From contig NZ_JAFBFC010000002.1 of the NCBI RefSeq assembly GCF_016909075.1, forward strand, positions 534,428-598,427: a DNA stretch of 64,000 nucleotides, read 5' to 3'. The position numbers were made by a program, and so were the translations under genes. The notes beneath the pieces were generated by a model. The model did no database searches. It had not been told where the DNA came from and was given only the letters and a program-made list of their open reading frames with translations. Below are positions 17,825 to 27,491 of this stretch, piece after piece (within the stretch, counting starts at the first letter, position 1; each line of letters opens with the position of its first letter). This DNA comes from Priestia iocasae. GTDB lineage: Bacteria > Bacillota > Bacilli > Bacillales > Bacillaceae_H.

Positions 17825-18505
17825 TTATTTACCAACCGTTACTTCTGTAAGTGTGTTGTCCCAAGCGTTTCTAAATACATTTAACCCATAATCCGTAAAG
17901 GCATGCTGGAAGCTGTTTTGATATACTTCAAAGCCACACGTTACGATATGTGCACCTGATTTTGCAGCATCAACAATTTGTTTCCCGTTACGTAAAGCAG
18001 CTACAATGACTTCTGTGTCATAGTTGTAAGCTTTGTAAATATCCACAATATCTTGAATGTATTGACCAGTATCTTCACCGCTATTTTCTTTCCACCCTAC
18101 GAAAGGAGAAACAAATTTTGAACCAATTCTTGCCGGTTGTAATGCTTGAGATGGTGAAAATACAAGAGTGACGTTCGTACGGATTCCTTCGTTTTCAAGT
18201 TCTTTTGCAGCGATTAAACCTGGTTCAATACAAGGAATTTTAATAACAAAGTTAGAAGATAAAGCAGCAATTTTCTTCCCTTCTTTGACCATTTCACGTG
18301 CATCATTTAAGTGAGGATTAATTTCTACAGAAATCGGAAACCCTTCTACTCCACGAAATTCGCTACCTAACTCATCTAATACTGTTAAAAAAGGTTTACC
18401 GCTATTCATAATATGACGAGGATTTGTTGTCACACCATCAATTGCCCAGTTTTCATATGCATAACGAATCTCATCAATTTTTGCACTGTCTAAAAAATAT
18501 TTCAT
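17825..18505 (-). CDS. sftT: 6-deoxy-6-sulfofructose transaldolase SftT
   Basis: A 226-residue class I transaldolase of the short (TalC/FSA-like) type. Schiff-base Lys89 is in NFVIKIPC; Asp6 (FLDSAK) and Asn28 in TTNPR complete the active site. The family transfers dihydroxyacetone; here it moves it from 6-deoxy-6-sulfofructose to glyceraldehyde-3-phosphate, giving fructose-6-phosphate and 3-sulfolactaldehyde. ATG after AAGGGGATGG. First gene of the sftT-X-A-G unit, directly behind the operator-bearing promoter. The sft neighbours distinguish it from an ordinary TalC. Confidence 0.92.
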   Translation of the reverse strand: MKYFLDSAKIDEIRYAYENWAIDGVTTNPRHIMNSGKPFLTVLDELGSEFRGVEGFPISVEINPHLNDAREMVKEGKKIAALSSNFVIKIPCIEPGLIAAKELENEGIRTNVTLVFSPSQALQPARIGSKFVSPFVGWKENSGEDTGQYIQDIVDIYKAYNYDTEVIVAALRNGKQIVDAAKSGAHIVTCGFEVYQNSFQHAFTDYGLNVFRNAWDNTLTEVTVGK

Positions 18506-18532
18506 TAGTATCCATCCCCTTATACGTATTCA

Positions 18533-18574
18533 AAATTATAACATCATTATGTTTTTTAATAACATCACTATCTT
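18533..18574 (-). promoter_or_regulatory. sftT promoter region with candidate SftR operators
   Basis: A -10 TATAAT (leftward, about 18535-18540) lies roughly 35 bp before sftT. Directly upstream on the plus strand are AACATCATTATGTT, a 5-4-5 inverted repeat, and a related AACATCACTATC 22 bp farther on, i.e. about two helical turns. The first shares 13 bases exactly with the region before sftI. The -35 is poor. Confidence 0.5.
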
Positions 18575-18661
18575 TAAATCTATCATATGAAATCGCATAC
18601 ATTTTTTCAATACTTTTTTTCATTCTTTCAATGATTTTTTTAACCATCAAATCACTACAAC

Positions 18662-18692
18662 AAAAAAAGCCGCTTTATAAGCGACCTTTTTC
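18662..18692 (-). terminator. terminator of spoVR-family gene
   Basis: Read leftward, GTCGCTT/AAGCGGC with a short ATA loop and a TTTTTTT run, immediately after the stop codon. Confidence 0.8.
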
Positions 18693-20101
18693 TATAGGTT
18701 TTTTCGATGCAAGCTCTTGCCATCATAAGTAAAGGCGATAATCTTTCCTTCTAAAGTGGTTTCTAAATGAACGGCTCTCCCCCATAGTTGGTACACATAC
18801 GGCATGACCTTCTCTAAATATTTCACATCTAACTCAATGTCTTCATACCAGTGCTTCAAATACAGCTCACCATTTTTCAGGAAGTCTCCATCATTGACAG
18901 TAATGTAAGGGAAACCACCATTCACTCTCATGCTAACAAGCTGATCACGCACTTGTGTCCATTCCTTATCGACAACCTTATAATCTTTGCCTTGCTTTTG
19001 AAACAAATACATATCTTCTCTCATAACAAGGTCTTTTGTTAAATAGTTACGAATAAAGGAAATATCAGACTCCACTTCTCGAACTTCAAACATTTTTTCT
19101 CGCCCTGAGTTAGGCTCAACTCCCATTTTCTTCATGTCTTCTGTTGGATTATTATAACGCTCTTCAATATCTTCAAAGATTTTCAACCCAAGATAGTAGG
19201 GGTTAATACTTGTACGTGAAGGCTGAACGACACCTGCATTTAATTTGGCAAATTCAATGGCTTCACTACTTGTCAAATCCAGCTCTCGAATGATTCGCTG
19301 ATGCCAATATGATGCCCAGCCTTCGTTCATAATTTTCGTTTCAAGTTGTGGCCAGAAATACAGCATTTCTTCACGCATCATCGTTAAAATGTCCCGCTGC
19401 CAGTCTTCTAAATTTCGGCTATATTCTTCAATAAACAATAAAATATCTTTTTCAGGGCTAGGTGGGAATTTCTTTTTAAACTTTTGTGCTTTTGGTCTTC
19501 GTTTATCTTTATAGTCTAAGTTCCATAAATCATCATATGGAGAGATTGCACCCTCTTCTTCACTCTCTTCCTCTTCTAACGTCCACGATAACTTCGGACG
19601 CATAAGAGAAGGATCAATATGTTCTTGAATAGACAACACAGCGTCTAAAAACTTTTCAACCTCTTGCTTTCCATGTATCAATTCATAGTTTTTAATTCTC
19701 TCTGCCGTTGCTGCCATACTTTCCACCATGTCTCGTTTCGTATTACCAAACCGACAATTATTTTTGAAGAAATCACAGTGAGCCAACACGTGAGCAACGA
19801 TTAACTTATTTTGAATCAATGCGTTTGAATCTAACAAAAAGGCATAGCAAGGATCTGAATTGATAACTAACTCATAAATTTTACTTAATCCTAAATCATA
19901 ATGAACCTTCATTTTATGAAATTGTTTTCCAAAGCTCCAGTGTGAGAAGCGTGTTGGCATTCCGTACGCTCCAAATGTATAAATAATATCAGACGGACAA
20001 ATCTCATATCTCATTGGATAAAAATCAAGGCCAAATCCTGTTGCAACTTCTGTAATTTCTTCAATCGCATATTGTAACTGCTTATAATCTTCCTGACGCA
20101 A
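18692..20101 (-). CDS. spoVR: SpoVR-family protein
   Basis: A 469-residue soluble SpoVR family protein; TTG start behind GGGGGGAG. It shows the family's N-terminal [17 protein letters not shown], the [14 protein letters not shown] block, a conserved [11 protein letters not shown]is/Cys region and the central [12 protein letters not shown]. In B. subtilis spoVR is SigE-dependent and affects spore cortex formation; elsewhere the homologue YcgB is functionally linked to the PrkA kinase and YhbH/YeaH. Both partners are present in this window, 36-40 kb away. It is monocistronic, bounded by terminators. Confidence 0.9.
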   Translation of the reverse strand: MRQEDYKQLQYAIEEITEVATGFGLDFYPMRYEICPSDIIYTFGAYGMPTRFSHWSFGKQFHKMKVHYDLGLSKIYELVINSDPCYAFLLDSNALIQNKLIVAHVLAHCDFFKNNCRFGNTKRDMVESMAATAERIKNYELIHGKQEVEKFLDAVLSIQEHIDPSLMRPKLSWTLEEEESEEEGAISPYDDLWNLDYKDKRRPKAQKFKKKFPPSPEKDILLFIEEYSRNLEDWQRDILTMMREEMLYFWPQLETKIMNEGWASYWHQRIIRELDLTSSEAIEFAKLNAGVVQPSRTSINPYYLGLKIFEDIEERYNNPTEDMKKMGVEPNSGREKMFEVREVESDISFIRNYLTKDLVMREDMYLFQKQGKDYKVVDKEWTQVRDQLVSMRVNGGFPYITVNDGDFLKNGELYLKHWYEDIELDVKYLEKVMPYVYQLWGRAVHLETTLEGKIIAFTYDGKSLHRKNL

Positions 20102-20202
20102 GACGAGCTCCCCCCTTCATTCCTTACTTTTAATCTATGAGTTAAAGAGACAAATCATGAATTACTCTCAAAGTAGATTTCAATTTCCGAAAAAGAACAA
20201 AA

Positions 20203-20251
20203 AACTTCAATATCCTAGCGATTATAAATCCGTCAGGAATTGAAGTTTTTC
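20203..20251 (-). terminator. terminator of the M20-symporter operon
   Basis: Read leftward, AAAACTTCAATTCCT pairs with AGGATATTGAAGTTTT, followed by TTTTTT; just downstream of the M20 gene stop. Confidence 0.8.
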
Positions 20252-20260
20252 TCTATGATT

Positions 20261-21415
20261 CTACTTTTGTACAACTTCTAGTAAAATATCAACGCATTTT
20301 TCAATTTGCTCGATTTCAACGAATTCGTCAGTGGCATGCGCTTGATCTAAATGACCCGGACCAAACACAACAAAGTGATGATTAGTTGTTTCTAACCCAA
20401 TCATCGTGACGTCTGTATAAGCAGGAAATCCACTTTCTTCTAACGGTTCCTTTACGACACGCTCATATGCCGTACGAAACATGTTCCGTAGCATGCTGTC
20501 TGACGAAGTACGTAATGGAGGGCGTTGCCATCCAAGATGTCGAACTGAACCAGATGTTCCTTTTACACATTCACAACCCTCTTGAATCGCTTGTTCTACT
20601 AATTGATTAGCTTCTTCTTTTGTCATCGGAGGAACAAGGCGAAAATCAAGTTCTGCTCGGCAAGATCCGGCCACCATGTTTGTTTTGCTTCCACCTTCGA
20701 TTGTGCCAACAGAGATAGTAGGCTTACCAAAAATCTCGTGGTTATATGAAAGTTGATTTACTTTTTCTTTTAAACGAACAATAATTTCAGCCGCAGCATG
20801 CACTGCATCTGCCCCAAGATGAGCATTTCCACCATGAGAGCTTTTACCCTCTACACACATTTCATACCAAATGGTCCCTTTATGCTCAGTAGCCAATGTT
20901 AAGTTTGTAGGCTCTGTTGCAATAAGTAAAGCATTAGACGGAATGATGTTTTCGGCTATAAGTGCCATTGCACCTTTCATATATGGCCCTTCTTCATCGA
21001 TGGTCGCAATCACGTATAAATCTCTTTGAAGCTGCCATTGTTTTGTAGCAACTACTTTTAATGTCATTAACGCACAAGCTAATCCGCTTTTCATATCACA
21101 AGCGCCTCGCCCATATAACTTTCCATCTTGAATGATGCTTTCAAACGGTGGAACTGACCACTCACCTTCAACCGGAACGGTATCCATATGAGCCATAATA
21201 ACAAGGGGCGGCTTATCTAATCCCCGCCCCTTATATTTTGCAATGACATTTTTTCTTCCTTGTTCAACTGTTTGTGTGCGTACAGACACATTTGGCAATG
21301 CCCGAAGCCATGACTCAACAAATGAACTACATTTCTCTTCAGAGCCATTCGGATTTTCAGTTGGAATTTGAATGAGCTTTTGAGTTAATAAGACAGCTTC
21401 TGAATAATTGGACAT
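20261..21415 (-). CDS. M20-family deacylase/peptidase (ArgE/DapE-like)
   Basis: A 384-residue zinc hydrolase of the ArgE/DapE/CPG2 family. Metal and catalytic residues are all present: His in MAHMDTVP, Asp in GRGACDMKSG, catalytic Glu in DEEGP, Glu in ATEPT and His in FGPGHLDQAHATDE. The dimerisation domain includes KSSHGGNAHLGADAV. The substrate is an N-acyl amino acid or small peptide. It lies 18 bp after a sodium symporter gene, so import and deacylation of the same compound are probable. Which acyl amino acid cannot be told from sequence. Confidence 0.85.
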   Translation of the reverse strand: MSNYSEAVLLTQKLIQIPTENPNGSEEKCSSFVESWLRALPNVSVRTQTVEQGRKNVIAKYKGRGLDKPPLVIMAHMDTVPVEGEWSVPPFESIIQDGKLYGRGACDMKSGLACALMTLKVVATKQWQLQRDLYVIATIDEEGPYMKGAMALIAENIIPSNALLIATEPTNLTLATEHKGTIWYEMCVEGKSSHGGNAHLGADAVHAAAEIIVRLKEKVNQLSYNHEIFGKPTISVGTIEGGSKTNMVAGSCRAELDFRLVPPMTKEEANQLVEQAIQEGCECVKGTSGSVRHLGWQRPPLRTSSDSMLRNMFRTAYERVVKEPLEESGFPAYTDVTMIGLETTNHHFVVFGPGHLDQAHATDEFVEIEQIEKCVDILLEVVQK

Positions 21416-21433
21416 GTCGAGAAATCTCCTTTC

Positions 21434-22957
21434 TTACAAAGCTTCTTCAACCTTCTTGTCCGTTATCGGCTCTTCAAATAACTCTTGATGATACGTCTCG
21501 TTGTATTCACGTCGGGCGTCTTCAAACTTTTGCACAACATGTTGATCTTTTCGTTGTAATACAAGACTTAGCGATACAAATAAAAGACTATTGATTAACA
21601 AGCCCCACACACCAGCATGAAAGCCAAACGGAGCACTTAAGGAAGGAATAAATGTAATAAGTAATACAACGGCGATTCCGGATAAAAGTCCCCAAATAGC
21701 TGCGGTTGGATGAGCACGCCTCCAACTAATTGCACCAATCGTTGGAACAATTAATTGAGCGGTTCCTGCAAGAGCTGCAATTCCGATTGTTACTAAAACA
21801 CCTGGTACAACTAGTGCCATAAAATAGGCAACTAATGAAAAGATAATGAGTGACCAGCGTCCTACCTTGATAATTGATTCTTGGCTCGCATCTGGCTTTA
21901 CATAACGTTGATAAAAATCTAATGTCACAATCGTTGATACTGCATGAATCTGTGAATTAGCTGTCGACATCGCCGCTGCAGCACCTGCTGCTAAAATGAG
22001 AGAAGCTAATGCAAACGGAGCATACTTCATCAGCATAATTGGTAACACTTGATCTGGATTTGCGATGTTAGGCTCAAGTAATACACCTGAAAAACCAGCT
22101 AATACGGATCCGATATAAGCGATTGCCGCAAATCCAAGTAAAAATGGCATTAAATTAAACAGTTTTCCACTTTTTACAGAATACATTCTAAGCCAAATTT
22201 GAGGACCCATGAATGCTCCGATTGCCGTTACAACAAAAAGTGAAAACCACATTGGATAGCCCATTGTACCTTGTGGACCTGGAAGAGATAAATGAGCAGG
22301 GCTTGTTTCCATTAGCTGAGTAAACATACCGGTTGGTCCACCTAGATTTTGAGAAATATAATAGCCTGCATACATCATGCCAAAGAATAAGAGGGCCCCG
22401 TAGATAATATCGGTCCATGCAACTGCCCGAATTCCCCCTACCCACACATACACAACGATGACAAAATAAAACATCAAAGCAGAGAGCCAAAAAGGAATGG
22501 TACCTCCAGAAGCTACTTCAATTAAGTAAGCTCCTCCTGTTAACTGAATTTGAAGATAGGGAATGGTGAAAATAAGAAGAATAGCCGCAACAATGACACG
22601 AAGCTTTTCATTATTGTAAAAATCCCCGATTAAATCTGATGCGGTGATGTAGTTAAATTTCTTTCCTAAAAACCACACTCTTTTACCAATTGCATAGTAC
22701 ATAAAGCCGAATAGTAAATTCCAAGCCAGCGCCGTTAAATAAACAGGACCATGTGTATAAAATGTCGCATTTGAACCTAAGAACGCAAACGAACTCCACC
22801 ATGTTGCCGCTACGGTAAAAAAGACAGCTACTGCTCCCATGCCACGTCCTTGTATAAAGAAATCTTCACTTGTATTGGCCGATTTTGAAGCTGCGAAAAA
22901 CCCGACAACTAATGGAATAATCATAAAAGCTGCAATAATAAGGACACCAGTGGTCAT
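21434..22957 (-). CDS. yhjB: sodium:solute symporter (YhjB-like)
   Basis: A 507-residue SSS-family transporter with about 13 spans. The signature ATWWSSFAFLGSNATFYTHGP and the core AGAAAAMSTANSQIHAVSTI are typical, as is RAVAWTDIIYG. It corresponds to B. subtilis YhjB, which is likewise preceded by the small DUF3311 protein YhjC. The pairing with an M20 deacylase here suggests uptake of an acylated amino acid or related carboxylate. Substrate unproven. Confidence 0.82.
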   Translation of the reverse strand: MTTGVLIIAAFMIIPLVVGFFAASKSANTSEDFFIQGRGMGAVAVFFTVAATWWSSFAFLGSNATFYTHGPVYLTALAWNLLFGFMYYAIGKRVWFLGKKFNYITASDLIGDFYNNEKLRVIVAAILLIFTIPYLQIQLTGGAYLIEVASGGTIPFWLSALMFYFVIVVYVWVGGIRAVAWTDIIYGALLFFGMMYAGYYISQNLGGPTGMFTQLMETSPAHLSLPGPQGTMGYPMWFSLFVVTAIGAFMGPQIWLRMYSVKSGKLFNLMPFLLGFAAIAYIGSVLAGFSGVLLEPNIANPDQVLPIMLMKYAPFALASLILAAGAAAAMSTANSQIHAVSTIVTLDFYQRYVKPDASQESIIKVGRWSLIIFSLVAYFMALVVPGVLVTIGIAALAGTAQLIVPTIGAISWRRAHPTAAIWGLLSGIAVVLLITFIPSLSAPFGFHAGVWGLLINSLLFVSLSLVLQRKDQHVVQKFEDARREYNETYHQELFEEPITDKKVEEAL

Positions 22958-23012
22958 CGCATCTATTCCCCCTTTTGTCTATGTTTCTATAAACAGTTAG
23001 TATGTCTCTTCT

Positions 23013-23246
23013 TTATTCACTACCTGGCTTCACTTTGCTTCCCCAATTAGTTATGTAGCCAATGAAAAATAAAACGGTTGTCACAAACCACCAAAGTAAA
23101 TTCCAAAAAAGAAAGAAAGGTATGCCCATGACCACAAATTCTGATGTATTCGCAAATAAGATGAGCGGTGTTTCCATAATAAGAAAGCAAAGAACAATTA
23201 GGCTATAAAGCAAAACTTTTTTTCGAGGATACTTTCCAAACATCAT
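23013..23246 (-). CDS. yhjC: DUF3311 small membrane protein (YhjC-like)
   Basis: A 77-residue protein with two membrane spans and the motif GIPFFLFWNLLWW typical of DUF3311. These proteins are encoded directly before SSS symporters and are regarded as accessory subunits. ATG at 23246 is preferred because AAAGGAG lies 11 bases before it; a longer frame would start within that ribosome-binding site. A -10 TATAAT (leftward, near 23287) suggests the operon promoter just upstream. Confidence 0.8.
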   Translation of the reverse strand: MMFGKYPRKKVLLYSLIVLCFLIMETPLILFANTSEFVVMGIPFFLFWNLLWWFVTTVLFFIGYITNWGSKVKPGSE

Positions 23247-23511
23247 TCTCTCTTCTCCTTTCATATGAAGGTTTTGTACCTAAATTATATCGAGTCGCCA
23301 TCAGATGTTCATTAGACAGACTGTAAAAGAATATCTAAATTAACTGAACATTCTTACTAACAATGTATCATTTTTGTCTAGGAAAGATTGCGTTTATGGA
23401 AGAAGATATGACACTTTGTCTACATGAGGCATAATCGTCATTGGACAATAAAGAAAGGGAAAGAAACGTTTTAAGTACAAAATTGTGCTACACGATGAAA
23501 GGATGATTATT

Positions 23512-23619
23512 ATGATGTGGACATATTCCAGAGAAGTGAATGGGAGTCAAGGATTATGGAGTATGGAGGAACTCAACGATGACAAGAGCGGTGCAAGTAA
23601 ACAGAAAACAATAGGATGA
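23512..23619 (+). CDS. possible 35-residue protein, unknown
   Basis: An ATG preceded by GAAAGG at a good distance opens a 35-residue frame beginning MMWTYSREVNGSQ and ending QKTIG. No membrane segment or known family was recognised. It is the only plausible coding content of the 570-bp gap between yhjC and the gene at 23813. Confidence 0.35.
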   Translation: MMWTYSREVNGSQGLWSMEELNDDKSGASKQKTIG

Positions 23620-23743
23620 ATCCATTTAAAAAAGCAGTTTCCATCATTGAACGTATACGTGCCTTCACTAAAACAAACTGTTGAGCTTATTTTTCACCTT
23701 TTGTCTTAAACTAATACTGGTTTTTTCATTGGACATCTCCCCA

Positions 23744-23774
23744 ACATTTACACTGTAATAAACGCTGTAAATGT
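23744..23774. promoter_or_regulatory. inverted repeat before the 84-residue protein gene
   Basis: Perfect arms ACATTTACA (23744-23752) and TGTAAATGT (23766-23774) with a 13-bp spacer, 39 bp upstream of the start codon: operator-like in size and position. The regulator is unknown. Confidence 0.4.
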
Positions 23775-23812
23775 CACACACTATACGTAACTCCTCAAAA
23801 GGAGGGCTTACA

Positions 23813-24067
23813 ATGGACTTTGTAGATTATGACAGAGCACTGTATTACACACACCGATCACAATGGGATAATTTATTGATATTAATGGTTCGAACAAACG
23901 ATGATTTTCTTTCAAAACGAATTGAACATTTTTTACATGCTTACAACTTTGAACGAAACTACCGAGTGATTCAAGAAGAATTGTATTCATTGCTACGCTA
24001 TATTGATCATGCTTCGACGCAACATGATCAATATGATATAGCTGAATTTACAATGGACGACATGTAG
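23813..24067 (+). CDS. small conserved-type protein of unknown function
   Basis: An 84-residue cytoplasmic protein; ATG at 23813 after a perfect AAAGGAGGGC. It begins MDFVDYDRALYYTHRSQWDN and is rich in Tyr, aromatic and acidic residues with helical periodicity (LHAYNFERNYRVIQEELYSLLRYID). No enzymatic motif. A palindrome upstream suggests it is regulated on its own. It ends with a short GAAGGGATATACGTCCCTTC hairpin plus T-run. I do not recognise its family. Confidence 0.7.
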   Translation: MDFVDYDRALYYTHRSQWDNLLILMVRTNDDFLSKRIEHFLHAYNFERNYRVIQEELYSLLRYIDHASTQHDQYDIAEFTMDDM

Positions 24068-24197
24068 AAAGAAGGGATATACGTCCCTTCTTTTATTTTG
24101 TTCACCCTTCATTGGATTATTCTTCTTTTACCTTTTTCATGAATCATTTTCCTTCTCGTCATAAGCGTTGAGGAAATTGAATAAGTCAACGTCATTT

Positions 24198-24250
24198 ATG
24201 TTAACTAGTAAAAATAAATAGTTGACATAATAATTCTTTATCCGTACACT
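24198..24250 (+). promoter_or_regulatory. bioY promoter with BirA operator
   Basis: The operator arms ATGTTAAC (24198-24205) and GTTGACAT (24221-24228) are 15 bp apart, matching the Firmicutes BirA box. The right arm contains the -35 TTGACA (24222-24227); after 17 bp the -10 is TACACT (24245-24250). Biotin-loaded BirA bound here would block polymerase directly. Confidence 0.85.
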
Positions 24251-24286
24251 CTTTGTAAGAATACATAATAGTTGGAGGTTTTTTAT

Positions 24287-24895
24287 ATGCAAACAAAACC
24301 ACGTTTTCGCGCATTAGATCTTACATTGATTGGGATGTTTGCTGCATTAATGGCGATTGGTGCAAATATGACGTCATGGGCACCTTTCTTACAAGTTGCA
24401 GGTGTACCATTATCTATGCAACCGTTTTTTGCCATTTTAGCTGGCCTTTTATTAGGAAGCCGACTTGGGTCTCTTTCTATGATTGTTTATTTATTGATTG
24501 GAATTGCAGGAGTACCTGTATTCGCACAATTTAAAGCAGGAATTGGTGTGATATTTGGAGGCACGGGCGGATTTTTACTTTCCTATATCGCCACAGCTTA
24601 TATCGTAGGTAAACTAATGGAGCAGAAACAAAATCCTCCACTTCCTACATTCTTCGTTTCATCATTCGTAGGGATTATACTTATTTATGTCATTGGTACG
24701 AACTATATGTACATGGCTGTCAACTATTGGCTTGAAGCACCAATGGGTTATGGAACTGCCTGGAAAGTAATGGCTTCATTCGCTTTAAAAGATATTGCAT
24801 TCACAATTTTTGGTGCGTTAATCGCTCCAAGAATCTACCATGCCATTCACTCTTCTCCCTACTTTTCAAGACAACAAAAATCAATTCCTTCATAA
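24287..24895 (+). CDS. bioY: biotin transporter substrate-binding subunit BioY
   Basis: A 202-residue six-span S-component of a biotin ECF transporter. It shows the BioY signatures VPLSMQPFFAILAGLLLG and GVPVFAQFKAGIGVIFGGTGGFLLSY. ATG at 24287 follows GGAGG; an upstream in-frame TTG overlaps the ribosome-binding site. The promoter carries a BirA operator like the one before bioADB at 54606, so uptake and synthesis are co-regulated. No bioM/bioN energising subunits are adjacent; the general EcfAA'T module would serve. Confidence 0.93.
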   Translation: MQTKPRFRALDLTLIGMFAALMAIGANMTSWAPFLQVAGVPLSMQPFFAILAGLLLGSRLGSLSMIVYLLIGIAGVPVFAQFKAGIGVIFGGTGGFLLSYIATAYIVGKLMEQKQNPPLPTFFVSSFVGIILIYVIGTNYMYMAVNYWLEAPMGYGTAWKVMASFALKDIAFTIFGALIAPRIYHAIHSSPYFSRQQKSIPS

Positions 24896-24902
24896 ATCGC
24901 GC

Positions 24903-24937
24903 AAAGACCTTGTCAATTCAGATGACAAGGTCTTTTA
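24903..24937. terminator. bidirectional terminator between bioY and yhdA
   Basis: AAAGACCTTGTCA pairs with TGACAAGGTCTTT around ATTCAGA, with T-runs in both directions; it separates convergent genes. Confidence 0.85.
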
Positions 24938-25501
<564 letters not shown>

Positions 25502-25572
25502 CTAGTATATGGTAAAAGTGAACGCGATAAATCTTGCATACGATGGAACGTTATCTCCTAAATAAGTCGAAA

Positions 25573-25598
25573 AACATCTACGACCTTAGTCGTAGATG
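25573..25598 (-). terminator. terminator after yhcZ
   Basis: Read leftward, CATCTACGAC-TAAG-GTCGTAGATG followed by TTTTT; a ten-bp perfect stem directly after the yhcZ stop. Confidence 0.85.
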
Positions 25599-25600
25599 CC

Positions 25601-26245
25601 TCATACAAGTCCATGTTTCACTGCATAAAGAGCCGCTTGTGTACGATCGGCTACATTTAACTTGGAAAAAATATTGGATACATGTGTTTTCACTGTTTTC
25701 TCTGTAATCACGAGAACCGCAGCGATTTCTTTGTTACTTCTTCCGTTAGCAATTTCTGTTAATACGTCTCTTTCACGATTCGTTAAGGTATGAAGCAGAC
25801 TTGTTTCTTTTTTTTCATGAGCTGACAAATGAGAGAACACATGAGAAGTAACTTTAGGATGTAACTGACTTTCTCCTCGATGAACTGCATAAATGGCCTG
25901 CACGAGCTGATCAGGTTCTACATCTTTTAATTGATAGCCAACTGCACCCGCACGAATGGCAGGAATAACGTGATCTTGATCAGCAAAACTCGTTAAAATA
26001 AGGACTTTCATGTTTGGTTCTACTTCTTTTAGCTTTTTCGTTGCTTCAATTCCATCCATATTAGGCATGACTAAATCCATGAGGACAACATCGGGTTTAA
26101 GGCGTTGTGCTAACTCAACAGCCTCTACTCCATCTTTTGCTTCACCAATCACTTCAATTTCGGCCTGCGTTTTCAAAAAGAACAACAATCCTCTTCTTAC
26201 AACATGATGATCATCAGCAATCAGAACCTTTATCTTTATCTTCAT
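25601..26245 (-). CDS. yhcZ: NarL-family response regulator YhcZ
   Basis: A 214-residue response regulator. Receiver domain residues 1-120: acidic pair in IADDHHV, phospho-acceptor Asp in DVVLMDLVMPNMDG (about residue 57), Thr/Ser in ILTSFA and Lys in YQLKD. LuxR-type helix-turn-helix from about 145 to 210 (LTNRERDVLTEIANGRSNKEIA, KTVKTHVSNIFSKL). It overlaps yhcY by 4 nt (ATGA). Cognate kinase is YhcY. Length and order match B. subtilis YhcZ. Confidence 0.93.
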   Translation of the reverse strand: MKIKIKVLIADDHHVVRRGLLFFLKTQAEIEVIGEAKDGVEAVELAQRLKPDVVLMDLVMPNMDGIEATKKLKEVEPNMKVLILTSFADQDHVIPAIRAGAVGYQLKDVEPDQLVQAIYAVHRGESQLHPKVTSHVFSHLSAHEKKETSLLHTLTNRERDVLTEIANGRSNKEIAAVLVITEKTVKTHVSNIFSKLNVADRTQAALYAVKHGLV

Positions 26246-27375
26246 CTTGTCCCCTCCTCTATTGGAATCGTTATGGTGACTTTTGTTCCTTTTCCAAGTG
26301 CGCTTTCAATGTGGCAGGTTCCTTTTACTAGTTCTGCTCGCTCTTTCATACTTAATAAGCCAAGGGAAGGTAGCTCTTTATGCGGTTCATAAAAGAATCC
26401 GTGACCTCGATCTTGGATAGTCATCACAACAAAATCATTCGTGATGTTAAATGTAATAAAAACATCTTTTACATCTGCATGCTTGCTGCAGTTATTTAAC
26501 GACTCTTGAGCAATCCTCCATAGAGCTTCCTCTAAATGAGAAGAAAGATTTAATACACCGTTTACGTCCATGTGTACCTCTAACCCAAGCATCTTTGCAT
26601 AATCAATTAGCGCTGTACTAATCCCGTTTTCTAATCCTTGAGGACGCAATTGCCAAATCAGTGCTTTCATCTCTTTTAACGCATCTTGCGAGAGCTGTTG
26701 CATATAGGATAGCATGTCTTTTATTTCAGGTTCATTTGTCATTTCCTTTGTTCCTCTAGCCGTTAAAACGAGCGAAAATAACAATTGATTCACCGAATCA
26801 TGAAGGTCTCTTGCTAGTCGATTTCGCTCTGCTAGCAGCATAAGCTCATTTTCTTTCTTGGCTAATGTAACACGTTTTATTGCTGTTCCAATCTGATAAG
26901 CAACTCCTTCAAGTAAGACAAGCTCGTCATCAGAAAAATGAACCTTATGAGGAGAAGCAACATTTAATAAACCAAATGCTTCTTTCCCCGCTCTCAAAGG
27001 AACGGTCGCATGATGCGTGATTCCTTCTGTATCTCCCCAATTCAATTCAATGGCATCTTCAATTCGTTTGCATTCAATAATATTGGTTGCCCGCTTTAAT
27101 CGGCCATCATTGTATCGATCTAAACACCAACATCCACCTTCACACATCGGTTGTTTATCTCGTACACATAAAGCTTCAGGCATTTTATAATCAGCAATTA
27201 ACTCATACTTTCCTTGTTTATCAATTAAAAAAATCCACCCTGTATGAAGTCCGGTTAAACTTAACAGCTTTTTTAAGACCTCATGTAGCATGACTTGTAA
27301 ATCATTTTCAGAATTTAACGTTTCAGCAATTTCTTTTAACGTTTGGTTATCACTCATTTGCTTTTTATCTTTCAT
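26242..27375 (-). CDS. yhcY: GAF-domain sensor histidine kinase YhcY
   Basis: A 377-residue cytoplasmic NarX-type kinase. The N-terminal GAF domain (about residues 20-170) carries a cluster of Cys (EALCVRDKQPMCEGGCWCLDRY) that could bind a redox cofactor. The HisKA_3 phospho-acceptor is in RNRLARDLHDSVNQLLFS (about residue 195) and the HATPase domain has QESLNNCSKHA and DRGHGF. No membrane span, so it senses an internal, perhaps redox or small-molecule, signal. Two identical palindromes lie upstream of its start. Confidence 0.92.
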   Translation of the reverse strand: MKDKKQMSDNQTLKEIAETLNSENDLQVMLHEVLKKLLSLTGLHTGWIFLIDKQGKYELIADYKMPEALCVRDKQPMCEGGCWCLDRYNDGRLKRATNIIECKRIEDAIELNWGDTEGITHHATVPLRAGKEAFGLLNVASPHKVHFSDDELVLLEGVAYQIGTAIKRVTLAKKENELMLLAERNRLARDLHDSVNQLLFSLVLTARGTKEMTNEPEIKDMLSYMQQLSQDALKEMKALIWQLRPQGLENGISTALIDYAKMLGLEVHMDVNGVLNLSSHLEEALWRIAQESLNNCSKHADVKDVFITFNITNDFVVMTIQDRGHGFFYEPHKELPSLGLLSMKERAELVKGTCHIESALGKGTKVTITIPIEEGTR

Positions 27376-27491
27376 TTTAATAGCTCCTTACAAAAGCTTG
27401 GTCCATTATATTCCTCTATTATATCAAGAATGACTTACCATTATCTCTCAAAATATGGGTTGAGATTTTCTACATCAAAAGTTGTAGTATC

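Noticed and set aside
17743..17835. Longer sftX frame overlapping sftT
   Set aside because: The extension lies in the intercistronic hairpin; ATG at 17742 has a perfect AAGGAG.
8396..18505. Signs of recent transfer around the sft cluster
   Set aside because: No integrase, IS, tRNA boundary or composition shift was seen; flanks look like ordinary chromosome.
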